Below are positions 16,656 through 26,200 of a stretch of DNA of 37,640 nucleotides, in pieces (positions within the stretch are counted from its first letter, which is position 1; the number at the start of each line of letters is the position of its first letter). The position numbers and the translations under genes were made by a program. A model generated the notes under the pieces. That model was not told where the DNA came from. It worked only from the letters and a program-made list of their open reading frames with translations, and made no database searches. Source of the stretch: JAAYYM01 sp964483395 (GTDB lineage: Bacteria > Bacillota > Clostridia > Lachnospirales > Lachnospiraceae); NCBI GenBank assembly GCA_964483395.1, contig CAZABT010000014.1, forward strand, positions 1 through 37,640, given 5' to 3'.

Positions 16656-17318
16656 TTATCTATCTGGATACACTATCTTTCCATCCTGAATATGAAGCAC
16701 TCTTTTTGCTGTCTTTGCCACATTGCTGTCATGTGTGACCAGTACAATGGTCATGCCTTCTGCATTCAATTCCTGAATGATCTTCAATACTTCCTCCGTT
16801 GCTTCACTGTTTAATGCACCGGTCGGCTCATCCATGAAAAGCACCTTGGGGCAGTTAATCATGGCTCTGCAAATAGATGCCCTCTGCAGCTGACCACCGG
16901 ATACCTCTCTGATATCTCGCTCAGCAAGCATTCCGATCCCCATACGTTCCATATAGCTATAGGCTCTTGCCTGAACAGCCAGCGGTTCTTCTATTCCAGC
17001 TACAAGACCGGGAAGAATAATATTATCCAAAATCGATAGATTTTTAAGCATCTGTGCATTCTGAAACACAAAGCCCATTGAGGTCAGACGCAATGTACTG
17101 AGTTCCTTTTCTGTCATTTGTGTCAGATTTTGATTCCGAAAGAATATATTTCCTTCACTAATACTGTCCATACCACTGAAGCTATAAAGAAGTGTTGACT
17201 TTCCGGAACCGGACGGTCCCATGATTGCAACATAGTCGCCCTCTTCAATGGTGTAGCTAATATCTCTAAGAATATAATTGTCTTTCATTATTTTACTGAT
17301 GTGTTCTGCTCTGATCAT
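16656..17318 (-). CDS. ABC transporter ATP-binding protein (MacB/LolD type)
   Basis: The 220-residue ATPase shows Walker A GPSGSGKST (34-42), Q-loop Gln86, signature VSGGQLQR (139-146), Walker B VLFMDEP (159-165) and an H-loop in LVTHDS. The family pairs with FtsX-like permeases for peptide, lipoprotein or antibiotic export. It lies 17 bases downstream of the permease gene and is the ATPase of that transporter. Confidence 0.95.
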   Translation of the reverse strand: MIRAEHISKIMKDNYILRDISYTIEEGDYVAIMGPSGSGKSTLLYSFSGMDSISEGNIFFRNQNLTQMTEKELSTLRLTSMGFVFQNAQMLKNLSILDNIILPGLVAGIEEPLAVQARAYSYMERMGIGMLAERDIREVSGGQLQRASICRAMINCPKVLFMDEPTGALNSEATEEVLKIIQELNAEGMTIVLVTHDSNVAKTAKRVLHIQDGKIVYPDR

Positions 17319-17335
17319 TTTATGTTCTCCTTTTT

Positions 17336-19765
17336 TTACTCTACGATTTGATCTCTAATATGATAATTCCTGATTATCCTTGTTGCTGACACAACCGTCA
17401 TAATGCATACTGCGATTTGCAGCAGTGGGCAGGTAATGTAGGAAATCAACGGATTGGTCAGCATTGTTATCCTCGCTGCTCCGGATGAGGACAGCAGTGC
17501 ACCAAATAAGGTTTCTCCAGCCGTATTGGTCAAAATGGTTCCTGTAAGGATTGCAGCCGATTGTATTGTCAAAATACGAATTCCATACTGTATGCGAAGA
17601 TCACGATTTGTAAATCCCAGTGATTTTTTAATTGCAACTGCACTGTGCTCTCTGGCTGTAATCAGTTGCAGAAACATTGTTGAAATCAATATAATTAATA
17701 AAATTGACACTCCTGTCGCTGCAAAAATCATGACCCCTAAATTTTCTGTTATACCTCCCAGAGTCTGTTCCATAAATTCTGTAACCGGTGTTACTCTGCC
17801 TCCTGGTATGGCCTCTCGTATTTGAGCTGCCTTCTCTACAATATCTGTTTCCTTTGCCACCCGCATATAAAATGTATAGCCTTCAACTGCCTCATCTGTA
17901 AAGGTAAACTGTGCCTTAGCAGTTTTTCCTCCATAGGTGATATCCTGATAGATACCGGATACTATATAATCTGCAGCTGTCTGATCTGTCTTGATCCGAA
18001 TCGTATCTCCCACCTTCTTTTGAAGTTCCGCCGCCTCCATATACGAAAGAGAAATTTCCGGCTGCTGATTCTTTGCCACTTCATCGGGGGCTTCATCATT
18101 TGTACAGCCGTTATCTGTACTGCCGCTATCTGTACTGCCGTCATCTGTACTGCCGTCATCTGCCTGCCAAGGTGTCCTGCCCTCCAGATAGTTCAAAGGG
18201 AAAACCGTTTCATCTCCACCGGATACATGCAAATACTCCCATTCACCTTCTGTATTCTGAACCAATATAGTACCGTGCCGAAATACTACATAGCTTTCAA
18301 TCTCAGTGTCCTGCTGCAAATACTTTAAAAGTTCTTCTTTCTGACTCTCCAATTGTTCACTGTACTGCATATCGACACGAATGTCACATTTCCCGACTCC
18401 CATATAAGTAATAAATGACGGATCATTTACTGTTGTCTGCATATTGATGGGCAGAAGAATTAGAAAAGCTGAAAATATAAATACAAGAAACAAAACGATA
18501 TATTCTTTCCACTTACAGGATAGTTCACCAAATGCCATGACTGCATTTCGGTTTTTCCAGCCTTTCATCGGCAGGCGGAAATGTCCTTCCTGACGCTTAT
18601 TTTCTTCGCCGCGTAAAAGTTCCACAACGGTACTCTTTAGATTCTTACGAATCATTCTTCCACACCGCATGATAACCAACAGCTCCAACAGCAATATCCC
18701 AAGCAACGGATAAACCCATTGTCTCCAATCCGTGTTTCCCGTCCCACAATATAATAGAACCGGCCTTGAACACAGATCACTGAATGGAACTGCAGCAATG
18801 TATCCTCCGATTCCGGCTGCCCCTGCAAGCACCATATATTTCATCAGATATAGACTTTCTATTGTTTTCACAGACAGACCGATGGCCTTCATCGCGCCAA
18901 TTGCACGCTGCTCCTCCACCAGCGTTGCACGGATGATATAAGACAGGCAAAGCAGAGCGATCAAAATAAGTAATAGACTGGCTGCCAGAAGCAGATATGC
19001 CATCAATCCATAAGACAACGTATTCAGCATATTCAGCAGCTGTCCTGTAACAGCAACTCCGTTACCCGGCATATCGGCATCAATGTAGTCCTTTTCCAGT
19101 ACAGAACTGTCAGTTCCTGGCTGCAACAGATATTCCAGTGAATATTCCCATTCTCCTGTATGTGAACTGATGTCATGCTGATCCGCTTCACTGATCAAAA
19201 AACGCTTGGAGGAAGTAAGTGCTGCGTTCATCTGTGAATCACGGATCAACGTGACAACTGTCAGTTCCTTTTGATAGGCTCCATCCTGAATGAGCAATGT
19301 GTCTCCCGGCTCTATGCCCAACTCTTCATAGTAATAAACCGGCACACCTACTTCTCCATTCTGAACCGCTGCAATCTCCTGCTTCGTATCCAGCAAATAG
19401 TCAAAACGACTGTTTTGTGTCACAAAGCCGTTATCCATCAGACAGCTCTCCAATGAATTGCCCTGATAATATAAATTGGCATTATTGATGTTCAGCATGG
19501 AAACAACCTGACTATCCCTGATATAGTCATGTGTATCCGAAAAATCCTGTACCGCTGCTGCATCGTAATCACCCTTATGCATCTGCAGATAATCAGGAGG
19601 AATTGCTGCCTGATTCAGCCCCTTTGTTGCTGACAACATGATTCCTGTCACACGAAGTCCGCCTGCCATCAAAACTGCAGACAATAACAGAAAGACGGTC
19701 AGTACAACGGACATAACACGATTCTTTTTGATATCATTGTAAATGAGATCCCATATTAATTTCAT
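17336..19765 (-). CDS. FtsX-like ABC transporter permease
   Basis: The 809-residue permease has one N-terminal helix, a large extracytoplasmic domain (about 45-240), three helices (about 250-370), a second helix and outer domain (about 420-660), and three C-terminal helices with the FtsX core (LQLITAREHSAVAIKKSLGF). This duplicated arrangement is typical of one-chain MacB-type permeases. The second outer domain contains four near-identical five-residue units (DDGST-like), encoded by a 15-base tandem repeat. It lies between the MFS pump and the ATPase genes, 54 bases downstream of the former. The start has AAAGGAAAG upstream. The likely role is export of a small or amphiphilic compound. Confidence 0.92.
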   Translation of the reverse strand: MKLIWDLIYNDIKKNRVMSVVLTVFLLLSAVLMAGGLRVTGIMLSATKGLNQAAIPPDYLQMHKGDYDAAAVQDFSDTHDYIRDSQVVSMLNINNANLYYQGNSLESCLMDNGFVTQNSRFDYLLDTKQEIAAVQNGEVGVPVYYYEELGIEPGDTLLIQDGAYQKELTVVTLIRDSQMNAALTSSKRFLISEADQHDISSHTGEWEYSLEYLLQPGTDSSVLEKDYIDADMPGNGVAVTGQLLNMLNTLSYGLMAYLLLAASLLLILIALLCLSYIIRATLVEEQRAIGAMKAIGLSVKTIESLYLMKYMVLAGAAGIGGYIAAVPFSDLCSRPVLLYCGTGNTDWRQWVYPLLGILLLELLVIMRCGRMIRKNLKSTVVELLRGEENKRQEGHFRLPMKGWKNRNAVMAFGELSCKWKEYIVLFLVFIFSAFLILLPINMQTTVNDPSFITYMGVGKCDIRVDMQYSEQLESQKEELLKYLQQDTEIESYVVFRHGTILVQNTEGEWEYLHVSGGDETVFPLNYLEGRTPWQADDGSTDDGSTDSGSTDNGCTNDEAPDEVAKNQQPEISLSYMEAAELQKKVGDTIRIKTDQTAADYIVSGIYQDITYGGKTAKAQFTFTDEAVEGYTFYMRVAKETDIVEKAAQIREAIPGGRVTPVTEFMEQTLGGITENLGVMIFAATGVSILLIILISTMFLQLITAREHSAVAIKKSLGFTNRDLRIQYGIRILTIQSAAILTGTILTNTAGETLFGALLSSSGAARITMLTNPLISYITCPLLQIAVCIMTVVSATRIIRNYHIRDQIVE
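18101..18160. repeat. 15-bp minisatellite in the permease gene
   Basis: Four consecutive 15-base units (18101-18115, 18116-18130, 18131-18145, 18146-18160) of the form TGTACTGCCGTCATC, the last two identical, encode D(D/S/N)G(S/C)T repeats. The unit length preserves frame, so copy-number change would lengthen an outer loop without breaking the gene. Confidence 0.9.
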
Positions 19766-19817
19766 CTTTTTGCTTTCCTTTCACAATAATATGACGCAAA
19801 CATATTTGTTTCAGCAT

Positions 19818-19845
19818 GCTCAAAGAAGCTTTAGCTTCTTTGAGC
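19818..19845 (-). terminator. 12-bp perfect hairpin overlapping the MFS stop codon
   Basis: GCTCAAAGAAGC and GCTTCTTTGAGC form a perfect 12-bp stem with a 4-base loop. The TGA stop (19822-19820) lies inside the stem. No U-tract follows leftward, so within the MFS-permease operon it may be a partial attenuator or an mRNA-stability element instead of a full terminator. Confidence 0.55.
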
Positions 19846-21112
19846 GGAACACCGATACTCCGATTGCCATAAGCAAAGCTCCTGCCAAAATTACAAGCAG
19901 TGCAATTCCGCGCCCATTTCCATTGCCGATCAGCCTTCCGATTGTCTGAGCCATCGAAGAAGTGCCGCACATAAAGGGTTCAAATACATAATCCGACAGA
20001 ATACCCGAACACAAGTATGCCACAATATAACCCATTTGCGAAACGAATCCAATCACTCCGAATGCGCGGCCCTGTACTTCATTTCTAAGGCTCTTACGAA
20101 TCATGACCTCAGCACCAATCTGTACAACCGGCATAAAAACAAACATTAAGAAACCAAATATGGCGGTCAAAATAATATTTTCCCAAATGCCCATCAGAGC
20201 CATAAAGATTCCGCATCCCATCAGTCCTGCTGCCAGCATATGCGGATAGGATTTGATTTTTTTCATACAGCTGACAATGACACTGCCTGCCAGCATCCCG
20301 ACTGCCACAACGGTTGTCAGCATCCCAAGCTCTGATTCCCCTGCATATGCAAGTATCAAAGGCTTGCTCAGAATCTGTACAAAACCAAGACAGAATACTG
20401 CCAATGTCATGATCCAGACCAAAGTCCAAACTCCCTTTGTCTCCTTTAATGCATCTGTTCCTTCCCTAAACTCTGCTTTTATTCCAATTTTTCTTCCTTG
20501 TACTTTCTTTATGGATTCCGAAGCAATCATACTTTTTCTTACAAATGCAATGGTAAGGACTGTTGTAAAAAAGGTCATAATATCTATCAAAATCAACGTA
20601 CTGACTGGTGTCACCCGTAATAGCAGTCCTGCCAGTGCCGGTGAAATTAAAAGCTTTGCATTATTTGCGATCTGAACCAATCCACCTGCCTTCGCAAAAT
20701 CCTCCTCTGAGATCATATCCGTGACCGTTGCCTTGAAAGCCGGCTCCATAAGTGCCGCAAATACAGAGCTGATTGCTACACCGATGCAGATGACAAGCAT
20801 TGACGGTGAGGAGCTCAGTATGGTAATCAAACAGATAACCAAGCCCAAGCCTGAAAAAAGTTCACCCGCCATCATCATCAATCTCCTGTCATAGCGGTCT
20901 GCCAAAATACCTCCGATCGGTGTCAGCAAAATTGTCGGTAGAAAGGCGCATATACTGATCATGGCTGTCGCTGATACAGAATTTGTTAATTTCAAAACAT
21001 AGATGGCCAGCCCAAAGTCTGTTAATCCGCTTCCGATACTGGACAGGAACTGCCCACACAGCAGGATAATAAACATCTTCATTGATTTTTCATTTTCTTT
21101 TGTTTCTCTCAT
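19820..21112 (-). CDS. MFS efflux transporter
   Basis: The 430-residue protein has about twelve membrane helices and the MFS loop motif GGILADRYDRRLMM between helices 2 and 3. It resembles the macrolide-efflux (MefA-like) or enterobactin-exporter-type MFS group. The start is ATG 21112 with AAAGGG eight bases upstream; the frame also opens at a GTG nine bases earlier. It is the first gene of a putative efflux operon (MFS, permease, ATPase), with a TetR operator-like dyad 41-53 bases upstream. The exported substrate cannot be inferred. Confidence 0.9.
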   Translation of the reverse strand: MRETKENEKSMKMFIILLCGQFLSSIGSGLTDFGLAIYVLKLTNSVSATAMISICAFLPTILLTPIGGILADRYDRRLMMMAGELFSGLGLVICLITILSSSPSMLVICIGVAISSVFAALMEPAFKATVTDMISEEDFAKAGGLVQIANNAKLLISPALAGLLLRVTPVSTLILIDIMTFFTTVLTIAFVRKSMIASESIKKVQGRKIGIKAEFREGTDALKETKGVWTLVWIMTLAVFCLGFVQILSKPLILAYAGESELGMLTTVVAVGMLAGSVIVSCMKKIKSYPHMLAAGLMGCGIFMALMGIWENIILTAIFGFLMFVFMPVVQIGAEVMIRKSLRNEVQGRAFGVIGFVSQMGYIVAYLCSGILSDYVFEPFMCGTSSMAQTIGRLIGNGNGRGIALLVILAGALLMAIGVSVFRSKKLKLL

Positions 21113-21152
21113 AAAAATCACCCTTTAATAATTCTATTTTTCTTTACGAAGT

Positions 21153-21165
21153 CGACCATCGGTCG
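21153..21165. promoter_or_regulatory. TetR operator-like dyad upstream of the MFS operon
   Basis: CGACCATCGGTCG (plus strand) is a 5-bp inverted repeat with a 3-base centre. It is identical in 12 of 13 positions to the dyad in front of the adjacent TetR gene, so one regulator probably binds both. The promoter itself is not clear. Confidence 0.7.
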
Positions 21166-21206
21166 GTACATGTGTAAAGAATAAGGCAAATCAACAAACA
21201 GTATTT

Positions 21207-21848
21207 TTAAACTGTTTCGTGTGTCTGCCCAAACATCTGCATTAAACTCTGCAGTTCTCCTTCTTTGGTTCCGAGCATCTTTTCACTGTTTGATAAAAAT
21301 GCCTGCACCTTCTTGGGGTACTCCTCTGGTTTCCATGAAAAAGTATCACAGTCAAACATCATATGTCCCAACAACAGGATCTGCTCAATACATTCCGTTG
21401 GATACTCCGTCTGAAACAGGTTCTCCTTTACTCCTTCTTTTAACGGTTCTTCCATAACTGGTGTCATACGCTGCAGCATTGCCTTCAGATAGAGCTGCTG
21501 CAGTTTTGCATTTTCTACCTTGTGCAGTTCTTCCTTGATCTCATCTGATCCTTCAAAATCCGGTGTCTGTGCCATAATTGCCATCATGATCCGGTTCACA
21601 AGAGGAATACTTTTGTCCTTTAATATCCACTCTGCCCGTCTCGCTCCTTCCTCAACAATGTCCAGAATGATCGTCTCCAATACCTCTTCCTTGGATGCAA
21701 AATAGTAATAAAAGGTTCCCTTTGCAATATCTACCACCTGCAGAATATCATTTACTGACGTCTGATCGTAGCCCTTATTCACAAATAATTGTCTTGCTGC
21801 AAGGAGGATCTCTTTCTTCCTTACTTCGCCTTCTTTTACTTCCTTCAT
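21207..21848 (-). CDS. TetR/AcrR-family regulator of the efflux operon
   Basis: The 213-residue protein has an N-terminal helix-turn-helix (TSVNDILQVVDIAKGTFYYY) and a helical ligand domain. It lies directly upstream of the MFS-ABC genes (94 bases) in the same direction. Matching CGACC-N3-GGTCG dyads lie in its own leader and in front of the MFS gene, so it probably represses both itself and the pump genes until a substrate binds. Transcription may also read from this gene into the pump operon. Confidence 0.92.
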   Translation of the reverse strand: MKEVKEGEVRKKEILLAARQLFVNKGYDQTSVNDILQVVDIAKGTFYYYFASKEEVLETIILDIVEEGARRAEWILKDKSIPLVNRIMMAIMAQTPDFEGSDEIKEELHKVENAKLQQLYLKAMLQRMTPVMEEPLKEGVKENLFQTEYPTECIEQILLLGHMMFDCDTFSWKPEEYPKKVQAFLSNSEKMLGTKEGELQSLMQMFGQTHETV

Positions 21849-21866
21849 TCTCTCATCTCTTTTCTC

Positions 21867-21918
21867 TCGACCGTCGGTCGATAATGTGTATTATAAAACG
21901 CCTTACTCTGTTTGTCAA
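21867..21918 (-). promoter_or_regulatory. Consensus promoter and operator of the TetR gene
   Basis: Minus-strand TTGACA (21918-21913), 17 bases and TATAAT (21895-21890) are perfect consensus. TCGACCGTCGGTCGA (21867-21881) is a perfect palindrome around a central base, lying about ten bases after the -10 over the expected start of transcription. This is a classic autorepression layout. Confidence 0.85.
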
Positions 21919-21978
21919 CCGGTTTTTCGGTATTTTACTACCGTCTTTTACTACCGGCTGACAACAGATTTCAGCTTT

Positions 21979-23121
21979 CTACACCATCTCCCAAAGCAGA
22001 TTGTCAACCTTCTCATCCTCATACTGAACCGGTATCAGAGTACAAATACTGTTAGAGCTCAATTCTTCTTCCAATGTCATTTTCACATAATCAACATCCT
22101 GCGGAGAACCAAATGCAATATAAACCGCGGATTCTGTTATATCATAGTACATGGAGCGAAGCGTTCCGAAATAAGAAGTATATGCATGCAGACATAATCC
22201 GTTTGGTATTTTGTCCGTCATAAACTTTTGAATGTCCTCCCTGCTGATCACTTTCCTTCTTGTAAAGAAGTCTTCCATGTATTTTTCCCGCATATATGAA
22301 AAGTTACGCTTCTGCGGAAACTTCTTCTTATGTCCTGGTGCTAAAAAGTGATTAAAACCATATACATACGGTTCTGCTCTTCGTTCTGTGATATCAGATT
22401 TTCCTTCTGTTGTCAGAATTTCCACATCCACGATTTCTCCCAGGCGATCACCAATGATCAGATTTGCGTTGGTGCAAATCGGCAAGACCTTCAGCTTCTC
22501 CAGCGCTTCTTTAGTGGTTGCACAGGTATCCAGCAGTATCCTTACCAGAAATGAAAATGAAAATCCTTCCTTTTCTCCCGCCGAGGGTACTACAAAATCA
22601 AGACAGGTGATTCCAATATTCAATCCTTTCTCATTGATTCCGTCGAATCTCCCTACCTGATAAAAAGCAAATCCCATATGCGCATAGCTTCCTTCCGCCT
22701 GCTCAACAATGTAAGAATATTCATCCTCATACCCAAACTCATAGCTTTGCGCAATATATGCATGTCCGTCAGCCGAAAGCTCTTTGCTGATTCCCACGAC
22801 AGAACATGCGCCCGGTTTCTTGACACCCATTCCGCCGTATAAAAGCTTGTTCAGATGGTTCAAAGGTATCTGCATACCATCTGCCAGTCCCTTCACTTCA
22901 TCTCCCAGCCCCGGATCATGCTGATTCAACTGCTCACATCTCTTTTCAGCTTCCTCTAATGACAGCTCTGGCACCTTTGTTCCATTTGGAAGTTCCAATG
23001 GAGAAGTCATCCACTCCACCACTCCCTTGTCATGCTCCTGAAGACTTGCTCCCTTTGCACAGCCAATCTCATAATGTGTTCCCTTTAATACGTATTTCTG
23101 GTACATCATTTTCTCACTCAT
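21979..23121 (-). CDS. C45-type autoproteolytic acyltransferase/hydrolase (Ntn fold)
   Basis: The 380-residue protein resembles the acyl-CoA:6-aminopenicillanic acid acyltransferase (peptidase C45) group of Ntn hydrolases. These self-cleave before a Cys that then attacks an amide. Cys106 in KKPGACSVVGIS is the probable nucleophile, followed by the ...AQSYEFGYEDEY and GFAFYQVGRFDGINEKGLNIG strands of the fold. Natural substrates are mostly unknown. The start at 23121 has ACAGGAGG seven bases upstream; a longer frame to 23178 has no ribosome site. No signal peptide is seen, so it should be cytoplasmic. Confidence 0.82.
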   Translation of the reverse strand: MSEKMMYQKYVLKGTHYEIGCAKGASLQEHDKGVVEWMTSPLELPNGTKVPELSLEEAEKRCEQLNQHDPGLGDEVKGLADGMQIPLNHLNKLLYGGMGVKKPGACSVVGISKELSADGHAYIAQSYEFGYEDEYSYIVEQAEGSYAHMGFAFYQVGRFDGINEKGLNIGITCLDFVVPSAGEKEGFSFSFLVRILLDTCATTKEALEKLKVLPICTNANLIIGDRLGEIVDVEILTTEGKSDITERRAEPYVYGFNHFLAPGHKKKFPQKRNFSYMREKYMEDFFTRRKVISREDIQKFMTDKIPNGLCLHAYTSYFGTLRSMYYDITESAVYIAFGSPQDVDYVKMTLEEELSSNSICTLIPVQYEDEKVDNLLWEMV

Positions 23122-23160
23122 GTTCATTCCTCCTGTTTTCTTTACGTATAGAATAGAAGA

Positions 23161-23194
23161 AAGCAGAAAAATAATCATGTCTTTTTCTGCTTTC
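23161..23194 (-). terminator. Terminator after the TrmO-UvrA fusion gene
   Basis: AAAGCAGAAAAA (23161-23172) and TTTTTCTGCTTT (23183-23194) form a 12-bp perfect stem with a 10-base loop. The leftward strand ends in a T-rich TTCTTCTATTC. It separates the TrmO-UvrA gene from the C45 hydrolase gene. Confidence 0.65.
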
Positions 23195-23226
23195 TTTTGT
23201 CAGTTTCACATTCTCTATGTCAGCTG

Positions 23227-26200
23227 TCAGCTGTTCTTTATCTGTCCAAAATAAGTAACCGTTCCACCTTCTCTGCCTGCTCCCGGTCCCAACTCGATCT
23301 CCCAGTCACAGTGTGCCAGAAACTGCCGGTTATGCTCAATTGCAACGATTGTATTACCGCTCTCGATTAACTCCTCCATCAGCTTCAGCAAATGGTCGAT
23401 ATCTGAAAAATGCAGACCTGTTGTCGGTTCATCCAGAAGATACAAAACATTCCCCTTTTTCTTGGTCATGATTTCCTTGGCCAGCTTCAATCTGGAAGCC
23501 TCACCGCCTGAAAGAGTTGCTGTTCCCTGCCCCAGCTTCAGATATCCAAGCCCGACTCTCTGCAGAGAATGCAGAAGCCGCTGTGTATCCTCAACCCCGT
23601 CCAGGAAACTTACTGCCTCATCAATCGACAGCTGCAGTACCTCAGCTATATTGCGCCCATGATACTGAACCTCTAAAATCTCTCTCAAATAACGCCTTCC
23701 TTTGCAATCCGGACATTGTATATAAGTATCTTCCATATATTTTAATTTTACCCTTCCCTCTCCACTACAGGCAGGGCATTGACCACGCTGTCCGTTAAAG
23801 CTGAAATACCTCTCATCCCATCCGTTTATAGATGCTGCTTCTGTTTTGGCAAAAATACTCCTGATCTCATCCATGATTCCAATATAAGTAGCAACAATGG
23901 ATTTTGAGGTTTTGCCGATTGGAAGCTGATCCGCCAGCACAACCTCTGAAAATTTGCCTTCTTTTTTGGCACGGTTGAAGATTTCACCCTTCATCAAGGA
24001 TGACTTTCCACTGCCACTGACTCCGCAGATGCAGGTCAAGGCTCTCACCGGAAATTGAATGCTGATATTTTGCAGATTGTGGCAGTTCAAATTCTGCATT
24101 TGTACGAACTGTTCCTGTTTCTGAATGCATTCATCTTTCTGATTCTTGATTTTCTGGCCGTCATCGTCTGTTCCATCATGCTCTGATTTTTGATCTCTTA
24201 CACTTTCTTCCCCCTTACCCATATAACGGCATATCTGTGTTCCCTGATGCCTGAGCATTGCATTTAATGTACCTTCACCGACGAGTGTTCCCCCTCTTTC
24301 TCCGGCTCCCGGCCCTATCTCAATGATATAATCTGTAATCCGAATCATATCCTCATTATGCTCTACCATAATGATGGTATTACCTTCATTCCTGAGTTGT
24401 CGCAGCATATCCATGATTTTTTGATAATCCTTCGGATGCAGTGCCTTAGAGGGTTCATCAAAAATATACAGGATTCCGGAAATATGATTTTTAAATGCTC
24501 CCAACAGCTTCAGTCTCTGCCCTTCTCCACCGGACAGAGCAGTTGTATCCTGACTCAACTGCAAATAACCGATTCCAAGCTTTTCTGCTGTTTCCGCGAT
24601 TTCCATAAGCGGAGTAACGGCGTTGCGAATTTTCATATACTCCTGTTCGCCAAATTCTGATTGCAGTCGAATGCAAAACGAGAGGATTTCTGAAAAGGTC
24701 ATTTGGGCTGCCTCCGGATATCTGGTTCCATAAATGGTTACCATACGACCCTCTCGATTCAGCCTTTCTCCATTACAGGCCCGGCATTCTACCTTTGTCA
24801 GATAGCGGTCCAGCATATGTGTATCGGAGTTTTCTTCACATAACCGTTCTATGATCTGGCAAATTCCTTCAACCTTACGGGTGATTTCTCCCCTCCTGCC
24901 ATTCTTCTTGTTATCATAATAGAAGGTAACCTCTTCCTCGCAGCCATGCAGCAGCTTATCACGAAATTCTTCGGGAAGCTCCTTCCATGGCTTTTTCAAA
25001 TCCACTCGCAGTAAGTCTGCTAGACCAAAGACCTGTCCCTTCATCCAGTTGGCATTTGGATTTTCCAGAAAGCTGCTCAGCTTTCCATAAAAGGAAACCG
25101 CTCCGTCCAAAAGAGAACGTTCAGGATGCTCGATCAGCTTGTCTTCATCTACCTGCACTACCCGTCCTGTTCCGTTACAAACAGGACAGCGGTTATCTGC
25201 ATCCATATAGCTGAAGGTGGATGGTGTCATTTCAAACATCAGCTTATCACAGTGGTAACACTTCTGCTTTGTCTGAAGTAATATATCATTATCTGCTCCA
25301 ATTCTCGCATAAAAGGCTCCCTGCCCAAGTGCCAATGCCTGATCAATCCTTTCTGAAAGAGAGCCTTTCGTTAAGGTCTGCTTGGAAAGGTCGCATACTG
25401 TCACCTGCTCCTGTTTCCGGAGCAGCGTATAGATTTTCTCCACAGACAATGGAATGATCTCATGACCGCAGTCCGGGCAATGCCTAACTCCCACACCTGC
25501 ATAAATACTGCGCAGATAATCATACGCATCTGTATAGGTGCCAACTGTGGAAAAAGCATTCCCACGAATGGCATCCTGTGTGATGACAACTGTCGGAATA
25601 CAGCCATACATATTGTCTACTTTTGGTTTCGGCATATTATGATTATGGTTCAGATATTCCATCCTACGATTACATTCTGCATAAATCGTATCATTGACCA
25701 GACTTGACTTCCCACTTCCGCTGACGCCTACAACCGCTGTAATCTTGCCATAGGGAATGACCACATCAATACCTTTGAGATTATTTTCCCGTGCTCCATG
25801 AACAACGATGCCATTCTGACCAGACATTTCCTGTTCTGCCGTCTTTGCTGTGACATGGTTCAAGCCTCTCTCAGGTGTATCAGCCTGCAGCAGTAGTTGC
25901 TGCAAAAAGCTGTCTTTGGGCATCGTTTCCTTGTCTGCTTTCTTCTCTTGATCGTCTAAACACTTCGGCCAATGCTCCAGCCATGCAGGAACCCTCGCTT
26001 CCTCCACCCGATCCGTACTCGGCTCATAGTCATAGATTCCGATACATGGAGTCAGGTCAAAGCTTTCTATCCCACTCAGATAAATGCGTTTCTGTTTCGA
26101 GTCTGTCTGTGTAACACGAGCAATGGTCATCGCTATGGGATTGGGTCTGACCGGTGATCTCGTTGCAAATATGCCTGTCTTTGGTGCATTCTCATAAGGA

